Positions 6,693-11,988 of a DNA stretch of 11,988 bases are shown here, piece by piece (position 1 is the stretch's first letter; each line of letters opens with the position of its first letter). The DNA is from Clostridiales bacterium (GTDB lineage Bacteria > Bacillota > Clostridia > Oscillospirales > Oscillospiraceae). The stretch covers positions 4,810 to 16,797 of the forward strand of contig DPCD01000085.1 of the NCBI GenBank assembly GCA_003516765.1, in the 5' to 3' direction. The notes beneath the pieces were generated by a model that saw only the letters and a program-made list of their open reading frames with translations, did not search any database and was not told the DNA's origin. Made by a program: the position numbers and the translations under genes.

Positions 6693-6721
6693 AGTATACC
6701 ATATTTTTAATCGCCGTGCAA
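6693..6721 (-). promoter_or_regulatory. Minus-strand extended -10 promoter driving the structured RNA
   Basis: On the minus strand TTGCAC (plus-strand 6716-6721) stands 17 bases before TATACT (6693-6698), which is preceded by TGG, giving an extended -10. Spacing is ideal. The transcript would start near 6685-6687, a few bases before the first closing stem of the RNA. The -35 lies partly in a small palindrome (CGTGC at 6715-6719, GCACG at 6724-6728). Confidence 0.65.
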
Positions 6722-6733
6722 TAGCACGCAATC

Positions 6734-6772
6734 ATGCGCCTGGCATCCACACACCGTGCCGGGCGCATTTTT
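6734..6772 (+). terminator. Plus-strand intrinsic terminator with no gene directly before it
   Basis: A 13-bp stem with two G-U pairs (6734-6746 with 6756-6768) and a 9-base loop is followed by five T (6768-6772). The T-run exists only for plus-strand transcription. The nearest upstream plus-strand gene is the S66 peptidase, 850 bases away and lacking a terminator of its own, so this hairpin may end that operon's long 3' transcript and insulate the gene at 6856. Confidence 0.75.
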
Positions 6773-6798
6773 GCGCGCTTTTCATAGCATACCGGCGC

Positions 6799-6847
6799 TT
6801 GACGGCAGGCGCTCGGATTGTGTAGAATAGAGGAAACGAAAAGGAGG
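6799..6847 (+). promoter_or_regulatory. Promoter and RBS of the DUF2284 gene
   Basis: TTGACG (6799-6804) and TAGAAT (6823-6828) are 18 bases apart, each one mismatch from consensus. The Shine-Dalgarno sequence AAGGAGG (6841-6847) is eight bases before the ATG at 6856. The leader would be about 20 nt. Confidence 0.7.
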
Positions 6848-6855
6848 CTTGCCTT

Positions 6856-7386
6856 ATGGACAAAGCCCGCATCGAACAGCAGCTGCTCGAGCTGCCGCTT
6901 TTCCAGTACGACTGGATGGAAACCTCCGAGCTTGTCTTCTCCGAGCGCGTGCGCTGGATCTGCCAGACGCAGTGCCCGATGTACAATACCACCTGGGCGT
7001 GTCCTCCGGCAGTGGGCACTGTCGAGGAATGCAAAGCGCGCTGCCTTTCCTATCCGCACGCGCTGATGATGACCTCCATCACCGAGGTCTCGGACATTGC
7101 AAATCTCGAGGAAACGCTTGCCACGCGCGCGCCGCACGAGGAGCTGACGCGCCAGGTGCGAGACATGATCGCCGCGCAATCGCCGGACGTGATGGCGCTC
7201 TCCACCGAGGCGTGCGCCATCTGTCAGAAGTGCGCCTATCCGAACGCCCCCTGCCGCCACCCGGAGCGGATGTTCCCCTGTGTGGAATCTCAGGGCATTC
7301 TGGTCACGGACCTTGCCGAAAAGCACGGTCTGGATTTTATGAACGGCAATATCGTCGTCTGGTTCTCGCTGATTCTATTCAAGTAA
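6856..7386 (+). CDS. DUF2284-family Cys-rich predicted metal-binding protein
   Basis: 176 residues with ten Cys in two clusters. The first is C36, C40, C49, C59 and C63 (in WICQTQCP, WACPP and EECKARC). The second is C120, C123, C126, C133 and C142 (EACAICQKCAYPNAPCRHPERMFPC). The WACPP element and the CxxCxxC...PCRHPE block are what I recall as typical of DUF2284, annotated as predicted metal-binding and plausibly carrying an iron-sulfur cluster. The second cluster resembles a ferredoxin-like CxxCxxC set. It is cytosolic, with no signal peptide; the biological role is unknown. It has its own promoter and an 8-base tail overlap with the convergent pseudouridine synthase gene, with no terminator between them. 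Confidence 0.85.
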   Translation: MDKARIEQQLLELPLFQYDWMETSELVFSERVRWICQTQCPMYNTTWACPPAVGTVEECKARCLSYPHALMMTSITEVSDIANLEETLATRAPHEELTRQVRDMIAAQSPDVMALSTEACAICQKCAYPNAPCRHPERMFPCVESQGILVTDLAEKHGLDFMNGNIVVWFSLILFK

Positions 7387-8026
7387 GCATGCGCAGCGCC
7401 TGCTCAAACGGCGCCCAGACACCGGCTGCTTCCGGCAGCGCGCGGATGCGTGCAATCGCGCCGCCCATCGGAAGCGTCAGCGCGTAGGACCACAGGGCGG
7501 GAGCGGCGGCGTTTTTCCGGCTTCCGTATTTTCCGTCTCCCACAAGCGGCATGCCGCGGGAGGCGAACTGGACGCGGATCTGATGCGTTCTTCCGGTGTA
7601 TAGCCGGATTCTCACCAGGCACAGTCCATTCTGCACATCCAGCACACGATAGGCTAGCTTCGCCTCTTTGACGCCCTTTCGCTGCCGGGAGACGACGTAG
7701 GTCTTATTTTTCGTCCGGTCGTGGAACAGAAGATCGGAAAGCTCCCCCTCCGCCCGCTCCGGAGATCGCTCCAGCACTGCCAGATACTCCTTTTGCAGCG
7801 TTCCCCCGGCAATCGCCTGCGAAAGCTTTGCTGCCGCAGGCGCAGTCTTTGCGAACACCATCACACCGCCCACCGCCTGATCGAGCCGGTGGACCGGATA
7901 AATCTCGCAGCCCAGCTGCCGCTTTAAAAGCGCCGGAAGATCGGCTTCTGCCTCCCCCTGCGCGCGTACGCCGACCGGCTTGACGCACAGAACCAGCTGC
8001 GACGTCTGCTCTAAAATCTCAATCAC
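7379..8026 (-). CDS. RluA-family RNA pseudouridine synthase without S4 domain
   Basis: 215 residues. It isomerises uridine to pseudouridine in rRNA or tRNA. The catalytic Asp is D49 in HRLDQ, and the second family signature GRTHQIR lies at 145-151, with the conserved Tyr at 81 (KEYLA). There is no S4 RNA-binding domain before the catalytic domain, as in the shorter RluA-type members, so the target site cannot be assigned. The residues after HRLDQ are AVGG, where xTSG is usual. I chose the GTG at 8024-8026 because GGGAGG sits seven bases upstream and the protein then begins directly with the expected strand (IEILEQTSQLVLCVKP). A frame open back to 8125 would reach past the promoter and lacks an RBS. 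It is divergent from the ABC transporter gene. Confidence 0.92.
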   Translation of the reverse strand: MIEILEQTSQLVLCVKPVGVRAQGEAEADLPALLKRQLGCEIYPVHRLDQAVGGVMVFAKTAPAAAKLSQAIAGGTLQKEYLAVLERSPERAEGELSDLLFHDRTKNKTYVVSRQRKGVKEAKLAYRVLDVQNGLCLVRIRLYTGRTHQIRVQFASRGMPLVGDGKYGSRKNAAAPALWSYALTLPMGGAIARIRALPEAAGVWAPFEQALRMLT

Positions 8027-8047
8027 GCCATCGCCTCCCTTGCCCCT

Positions 8048-8076
8048 ATCATACGAAATTTCCCGCGCGGACGCAA
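8048..8076 (-). promoter_or_regulatory. Promoter of the pseudouridine synthase gene
   Basis: On the minus strand TTGCGT (plus-strand 8071-8076) stands 17 bases before TATGAT (8048-8053), about 22 bases upstream of the GTG start. I found no equally clear promoter for the ABC gene on the other strand of this 88-base gap. Confidence 0.6.
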
Positions 8077-8114
8077 GCGGCTTTTCCGCGCAGAAAGACG
8101 AGGACTGTACTGCC

Positions 8115-9863
8115 ATGACCACCAAAGACTACCAGCGTAAGACCACCATGCAGATTTTTCTGCACTTTTTCAAGCCCCACATGGGTCTTTTTATCCTCGA
8201 CATGGTCTGCGCGCTTATTGTATCGCTCATTGACCTTGCCTACCCGCTTATTTCGCGCTGGGCAATGTATGAGCTGCTGCCGCAAAGCGCGTTTCAGACC
8301 TTCTTTACCGTAATGGCAGTTGTCGTCTTTGCCTATATCGTGCGGGCGTTTCTCTACTATATCATCACCTACTGGGGGCACACGTTCGGCATCCGCGTCG
8401 AGGCGGACATCCGCGAAGCGCTGTTCTGCCACATGCAGGAGTTGGGCTTCGACTACTATGACAAGCACCGCACCGGTCAGCTCATGAGCCGCCTGACGAG
8501 CGATCTGTTTGAAATCACCGAGCTTGCCCACCACGGTCCGGAGGATCTTTTCATCTCGTTTGTGACGATTGTGGGCGCCTTGATCATCATGTTCCGCACC
8601 GAGTGGCGGCTGGCGCTGGTCGTGTGCATCCTGCTGCCGGTCTTCCTTTTGACCGTACTGGCGCGCCGGCGGCAGATGGGCGCGGCTTCGCGCAAGGTCA
8701 AACAGCGCGTGGGGCACATCAACGCGGATGTGGAGTCGAGCCTTTCCGGCATGCGCACGGCAAAGGCATTTGCAAACGAGGCGCTGGAGACCGAAAAATT
8801 CCGCTGCTCCAACGCAGCCTTCAAAACCTCCAAAAAGAGCTTCCATCGCGAGATGGGCATTTTCATGGCGTCGATGGAGCTGTTCATGAGTCTTCTTTCC
8901 GTGTCGGTCGTCGCGGTCGGCGGATACCTGATCATGAGGAACGAACTGAACTACGCAGATCTTCTGATGTTCAGCCTCTACATCACAGCCTTTGTCAATC
9001 CCATTCGCAAGCTTGCAAACTTCACCGAGCTGTTTGCCAACGGCACGGCAGGTTTGGAGCGCTTCATCCAGATCATGCGCACCGAGCCAACGCTCTGCGA
9101 CGCGCCCGGCGCACTGGAGCTGGAGCATGTGGACGGCAGCATCGATCTGGAGCATGTGGAGTTTTCCTACGACGACGATCTTGCCGTGCTGCATGATATC
9201 TCGCTGCACGCAGACCCCGGGCAGACCATTGCGATTGTCGGTCCGTCCGGCGGCGGCAAATCGACACTCTGCCAGCTGATTCCCCGCTTTTATGACGTGA
9301 CAAGCGGCAAGCTCTCCATCGACGGGCTGGATGTGCGCTGCCTGACGCAAAAGAGCCTTCGCCGGAGCATCGGCATCGTCCAGCAGGACGTGTTTTTGTT
9401 CGCGGACTCCATTCTGGCGAACATCCGTTACGGAAAGCCGGACGCGACGATGGAAGAAATCATCGACGCGGCAAAGCGCGCGGAAATCTACGATGACATT
9501 CTCGCCATGCCCGATGGCTTCGACACCTACGTCGGCGAACGCGGCACGCTTCTTTCCGGCGGGCAGAAGCAGCGCATTTCGATTGCGCGCATCTTCCTGA
9601 AAAATCCGCCGATTCTGATTCTCGACGAGGCGACGAGCGCGCTCGACTCTCTGACGGAGGCAAAAATCCAGCATGCCTTCGACGAGCTGGCAAAAGACCG
9701 CACGACGCTTATCATTGCCCACCGGCTCTCCACCATCCGCGCTGCCAGCCGGATTCTGGTTGTCTCGGACGGGCAGATTGTCGAGTCCGGTACGCACGCG
9801 GAGCTGATGCAGCAGGGAGGCGTCTACGCAAATCTCTGCAACACGCAGAATCTGTTCCTGTAA
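8115..9863 (+). CDS. ABC-type exporter half-transporter (fused membrane and ATPase domains)
   Basis: 582 residues, the usual size of an MsbA/BmrA-type half-transporter. Six membrane helices are estimated at about 21-45, 60-85, 143-161, 165-183, 250-273 and 278-296. The nucleotide-binding domain follows with Walker A GPSGGGKST (376-384), the Q-loop in VQQDVFLF, signature LSGGQ (480-484), Walker B ILILDE (500-505, catalytic E505), D-loop SALD and switch H536 in IIAHRLSTI, so it should be ATPase-competent. It would work as a homodimer, or as a heterodimer with a partner coded elsewhere; no second half-transporter is next to it. The substrate (lipid, drug or peptide) is unknown. I chose the ATG at 8115, with a modest GAGGA ten bases upstream. 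The longer frame from 7980 would overlap the divergent gene. Confidence 0.93.
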   Translation: MTTKDYQRKTTMQIFLHFFKPHMGLFILDMVCALIVSLIDLAYPLISRWAMYELLPQSAFQTFFTVMAVVVFAYIVRAFLYYIITYWGHTFGIRVEADIREALFCHMQELGFDYYDKHRTGQLMSRLTSDLFEITELAHHGPEDLFISFVTIVGALIIMFRTEWRLALVVCILLPVFLLTVLARRRQMGAASRKVKQRVGHINADVESSLSGMRTAKAFANEALETEKFRCSNAAFKTSKKSFHREMGIFMASMELFMSLLSVSVVAVGGYLIMRNELNYADLLMFSLYITAFVNPIRKLANFTELFANGTAGLERFIQIMRTEPTLCDAPGALELEHVDGSIDLEHVEFSYDDDLAVLHDISLHADPGQTIAIVGPSGGGKSTLCQLIPRFYDVTSGKLSIDGLDVRCLTQKSLRRSIGIVQQDVFLFADSILANIRYGKPDATMEEIIDAAKRAEIYDDILAMPDGFDTYVGERGTLLSGGQKQRISIARIFLKNPPILILDEATSALDSLTEAKIQHAFDELAKDRTTLIIAHRLSTIRAASRILVVSDGQIVESGTHAELMQQGGVYANLCNTQNLFL

Positions 9864-9906
9864 AAAATCGCCCTCATGCAGATAATTGACCTGCATGAGG
9901 GTTTTT
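9862..9906. terminator. Bidirectional intrinsic terminator
   Basis: A perfect 11-bp stem (9871-9881 with 9891-9901) and a 9-base loop are followed by five T on the plus strand (9902-9906). On the minus strand, six T (plus-strand A at 9862-9867) follow the stem after three bases. It ends the ABC transporter transcript and the convergent small-protein transcript. Confidence 0.92.
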
Positions 9907-9910
9907 CTAT

Positions 9911-10186
9911 TCAGAACAGCAGGCTGAGCACCCACGCAAGCCCGACCGCGCCGCCGCCTGCAAGCGCCCAGAAAAGCCGCCCGAGCAGCCTGCTCCGAAG
10001 TCTTGCCCCGGGGATGTGCGCCGTGCTGTAGCCCCTTGCCGCCGCCTGCGCCTGGCGCAGAAGCTCGTCCTGCGTGACGTTGCAGCTCTCCGGTGCGTCC
10101 GGGCGCAGCAGGAAGATTGCCTGCTCAAACAGCGACGGGTCCGGCGAGCGCACCACAATGACCTGCCGGTTGATTCCTTTTACCAT
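9911..10186 (-). CDS. Small conserved-looking protein with C-terminal membrane helix, function unknown
   Basis: 91 residues from the ATG at 10184-10186, which has AAAGGAGG eight bases upstream. An upstream in-frame start at 10219 lacks such a site. The N-terminal part (about 1-45) looks folded, with a beta strand (RQVIVVRSP), a helix (LFEQAIFLL) and a further helix (QDELLRQAQAAARGY). A basic stretch (RLRSRLLGRLF) and one Gly/Ala/Leu-rich membrane helix (about 72-91) close the protein, predicting a tail-anchored inner-membrane protein. I have the impression of similar short proteins in other Oscillospiraceae, sometimes given doubtful names, but I know no function. It lies 99 bases downstream of the deaminase gene on the same strand and may be cotranscribed with it, ending at the hairpin at 9871-9901. 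Confidence 0.7.
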   Translation of the reverse strand: MVKGINRQVIVVRSPDPSLFEQAIFLLRPDAPESCNVTQDELLRQAQAAARGYSTAHIPGARLRSRLLGRLFWALAGGGAVGLAWVLSLLF

Positions 10187-10285
10187 GGCGTTTGCCTCCT
10201 TTGCCAGTAAACCTTGCAAAGAAAGCTTTTCCTGTTTTCAGAAAATTATTCCTCCGGCAAGCGTCCAGATCATCGAACCGCTTTG

Positions 10286-10768
10286 TTATACCGGCGTTTC
10301 CAGCGTGTCGTCCTGATCAATCCAGTCCTGCACGGGAACAACCGTAAATTCCTGGCGGCTATTTCGGACAACGACGCGCTTGATGCCGGCGTTGATGATC
10401 ATGCGGCGGCACATCGAACACGACGTGGCGTCCTGCAGAATTTCCCCGGTCCGCGCATCGTGCCCCACCAAATACAGGTCTGCGCCGATGCACTCGTTGC
10501 GGGAGGCGGAGATGATCGCGTTCGCCTCGGCGTGGACGCTCCGGCACAGCTCATAGCGTTCGCCGCGCGGCACCTGCAGCTGCACGCGCACGCACCTGCC
10601 GAGGTCGGAGCAGTTTTTTCTGCCTCTGGGCGCGCCGTTGTAGCCGGTGGCAACGATCTCGTCGTTGCGGACAATGATCGCGCCATACTGCCGCCGCAGA
10701 CACGTCGAGCGCTCCAGCACCGTCTCGGCGATGTCCAGATAGTAGTTCTCTTTTTCAATTCGCTGCAT
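10286..10768 (-). CDS. dCMP/cytidine deaminase family zinc enzyme (ComEB-like)
   Basis: 160 residues with the deoxycytidylate-deaminase fold. Zinc ligand and proton shuttle are H79 and E81 in HAEANAI, and the other zinc ligands are C117 and C120 in SCSMC. The first of these positions follows Ser rather than the usual Pro of PCxxC. The NGAPRG stretch (44-49) is typical of dCMP deaminases and ComEB, which convert dCMP to dUMP for dTTP synthesis. C53, C59 and C75 could form the extra zinc site known in part of this family. The chosen ATG at 10766-10768 has AAGGAGG eight bases upstream; the open frame extends to 10897 but lacks a site. It is a cytosolic enzyme. No com operon partners are near, so a role in competence is not supported. 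Confidence 0.88.
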   Translation of the reverse strand: MQRIEKENYYLDIAETVLERSTCLRRQYGAIIVRNDEIVATGYNGAPRGRKNCSDLGRCVRVQLQVPRGERYELCRSVHAEANAIISASRNECIGADLYLVGHDARTGEILQDATSCSMCRRMIINAGIKRVVVRNSRQEFTVVPVQDWIDQDDTLETPV

Positions 10769-10790
10769 ACGTTCCGCCTCCTTTTCGAGT

Positions 10791-10820
10791 AGTATATCAC
10801 AACGTACAGCTCCCCTGCAA
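10791..10820 (-). promoter_or_regulatory. Promoter of the deaminase gene
   Basis: On the minus strand TTGCAG (plus-strand 10815-10820) stands 18 bases before TATACT (10791-10796), which has a TGA extension. The transcript would carry a short leader to the ATG at 10768. Confidence 0.6.
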
Positions 10821-10830
10821 GCGTTTTCCC

Positions 10831-10880
10831 TTGCCGCGGCGGAAGCTTTGTGGTATAATAACCAGAGATTTTCCGGGAGG
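10831..10880 (+). promoter_or_regulatory. Extended -10 promoter and RBS of the secreted pseudo-deacetylase gene
   Basis: TTGCCG (10831-10836), 17 bases, then a consensus TATAAT (10854-10859) with TGG before it. The Shine-Dalgarno sequence GGGAGG (10875-10880) is seven bases before the ATG at 10888. The two divergent -35 boxes (10815-10820 and 10831-10836) are 10 bases apart, so the promoters are back to back. Confidence 0.75.
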
Positions 10881-10887
10881 TGGGCAC

Positions 10888-11955
10888 ATGCGCGCAAAGC
10901 GGCTTTTCTGCATCGTTCTTTCTCTGATTCTCTGCCTCACGCTCTGCACGCCGGCGCTGGCGGAGGGCGATCTTCTCTTTGTCGCCGTCAACGACTCGAT
11001 TCCCCTGACGCTTACGGCGCTTCCCTATGAATCCTCGTCCGGCATCTACGTGCCCTACACGGCGTTCGACGCCTCGCCCGGCGGGGTGATTCCGGCATAC
11101 AACGCGCAGGCGCAGACGTTCGTTCTGTTCACGCGTCAGCGGCGCCTCGTTTTCGATCTTGCCGAAGGCACTGTCACCGATCAGGACGGCAACGTCAAAA
11201 CTGTCTCGACCACCTTCCGCGGCGGCATGCTCTATGTCCCGCTGGTCTACTGCGCATCGTTCTTCTCGCTCAAGGTAAGCTTGCTGCAAAGTACGTCCGG
11301 CTACCCCATCCTCCGCTTTACAACCGGCAGTGAGGTCTATGACGACAGCCTGTTCGTGGAAAAGGCGGAGAGCCTGATTCAGTACCGCATCGACCAGATG
11401 AATACCCCCGAGCCCTCCCAGCCGCAGACGCCCGCGCAGCAAGAGCCGGATAAGCCCGAGCAGCCCGAGCCCGAGCCCGAGCAGACGCCTGCCACCGTCT
11501 ATCTTGCTTTCACGAACGCGGAAACGATGGCAGATAACGCCGCGCTTCTGGAAAAGTCCAATCTTCGCGGCACGTTTTTCCTGACTGCCGCCGAGCTGAC
11601 GGCAGACCCGGCGCTTGCGCGAAGACTCTATGCCGCGGGGCACATTCTCGGTGTGACGGTTACAGAAGACTGCGAGAATGTCTCGGCTTCTCTTCTCGAG
11701 GCGAACGACGCGCTTTGCCGCGCTTTGAACACGAAAACGCTCTTTGCCCTGCTCCCGGCGTGGCAGCAGGATGGCATCACCGATTTTTCTGTCCTCACGC
11801 GCCCGCAGGAGCCGGTTTCCGCCGAGTTTGCCGTTCAGCAGACGAATGCGCCGCAGCTTTTGATTGTCTCGCAGGACGCCGCGCAGACGCTCTCCACGCT
11901 CGCCGCCGCGGGCGCGAACATCGAGCTGCTGCGCGAAACGACAAAGCTTTCGTAA
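10888..11955 (+). CDS. Secreted protein with copper-amine-oxidase-N-like domain and degenerate NodB (polysaccharide deacetylase) domain
   Basis: 355 residues. A signal peptide is clear: basic MRAKR, a hydrophobic core, and a likely cut after TPALA (about residue 25). Residues 28-145 contain two 'YVP' repeats (IYVPYTAF, LYVPLVYC) in the pattern of copper-amine-oxidase N-terminal domains, common wall or ligand-binding modules in Firmicutes. A Pro/Glu linker (about 173-201) follows. Residues 203-300 read like a NodB domain: VYLAFTNAET where VYLTFDDGPS is expected, RGTFFLTA, and AAGHILGVTVTED where GHEIGNHTxSH is expected. The catalytic Asp pair and both metal-binding His are absent, so deacetylase activity is unlikely and a binding or structural role is more plausible. 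The protein has no membrane anchor or sorting motif at its C-terminus. A hairpin just after the stop is cut off by the window edge. Confidence 0.8.
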   Translation: MRAKRLFCIVLSLILCLTLCTPALAEGDLLFVAVNDSIPLTLTALPYESSSGIYVPYTAFDASPGGVIPAYNAQAQTFVLFTRQRRLVFDLAEGTVTDQDGNVKTVSTTFRGGMLYVPLVYCASFFSLKVSLLQSTSGYPILRFTTGSEVYDDSLFVEKAESLIQYRIDQMNTPEPSQPQTPAQQEPDKPEQPEPEPEQTPATVYLAFTNAETMADNAALLEKSNLRGTFFLTAAELTADPALARRLYAAGHILGVTVTEDCENVSASLLEANDALCRALNTKTLFALLPAWQQDGITDFSVLTRPQEPVSAEFAVQQTNAPQLLIVSQDAAQTLSTLAAAGANIELLRETTKLS

Positions 11956-11974
11956 AGACAGATACAAAGTGCGC

Positions 11975-11988
11975 CCGCCGGAAGGCGG
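11975..11988 (+). terminator. Probable terminator hairpin cut by the window edge
   Basis: CCGCC (11975-11979), a GGAA tetraloop and GGCGG (11984-11988) form the upper part of a stable hairpin 20 bases after the stop codon at 11953-11955. The lower stem and any T-run lie outside the window. Confidence 0.5.

Noticed and set aside
7980..8114. N-terminal extension of the ABC transporter by 45 residues
   Set aside because: It would overlap the start of the divergent pseudouridine synthase gene and its promoter, has no RBS, and lacks transporter character.
8049..9935. 628-codon open frame on the minus strand opposite the ABC transporter
   Set aside because: It is an antisense shadow: composition is rich in Val/Gln/His/Arg without motifs, while the plus strand has all ABC motifs.
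10399..11967. 522-codon minus-strand frame opposite the secreted protein and overlapping the deaminase
   Set aside because: No RBS or domain is seen; the deaminase in another minus-strand frame and the secreted protein on the plus strand explain the region.

Overview
The window looks like a stretch of chromosome from a high-GC Gram-positive bacterium of the Clostridia, most likely the Oscillospiraceae/Ruminococcaceae group. That placement is inferred from gene content (a DegV protein, a membrane-anchored D,D-carboxypeptidase, a DUF2284 protein, a ComEB-type deaminase), strong AGGAGG-type ribosome binding sites, G/C-rich third codon positions and compact spacing with short intrinsic terminators. 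I see no rRNA, tRNA, insertion sequence, phage gene or CRISPR array.

Layout. Positions 2-747 (+) hold the end of one DUF606/YdcZ-type small membrane transporter gene and a complete second copy, closed by a hairpin shared with a convergent degV-family gene (799-1671, -). A 212-base divergent gap follows, with a promoter candidate on each strand and an inverted repeat over the degV promoter. Positions 1884-5884 (+) hold a compact three-gene group: a D-Ala-D-Ala carboxypeptidase-family protein, a cytoplasmic family 2 glycoside hydrolase and an S66 L,D-carboxypeptidase. Its 3' end overlaps a convergent gene for a helix-turn-helix regulator with four membrane segments (5868-6500, -). The gap 6501-6855 holds no protein gene but is dense in structure: a predicted minus-strand structured RNA of about 160 nt with its own promoter and terminator, a plus-strand terminator with no gene just before it, and the promoter of the DUF2284 gene (6856-7386, +). 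After that come an RluA-type pseudouridine synthase (7379-8026, -), an ABC exporter half-transporter (8115-9863, +), a bidirectional terminator, a small conserved-looking membrane-tailed protein (9911-10186, -), a dCMP-deaminase-family protein (10286-10768, -) and a secreted protein whose C-terminal part resembles a NodB deacetylase fold without its metal ligands (10888-11955, +).

How they fit together. The clearest theme is the cell envelope: two peptidoglycan carboxypeptidases (one outside the membrane, one in the cytoplasm) flank a glycosidase in one likely operon, and a secreted pseudo-deacetylase lies at the far end. The other genes are ordinary housekeeping or accessory functions (lipid binding, RNA modification, nucleotide metabolism, export). 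The most interesting places are the structured RNA region 6520-6775, the pseudo-enzyme at 10888-11955, and the carboxypeptidase whose SxN motif lacks its Asn.
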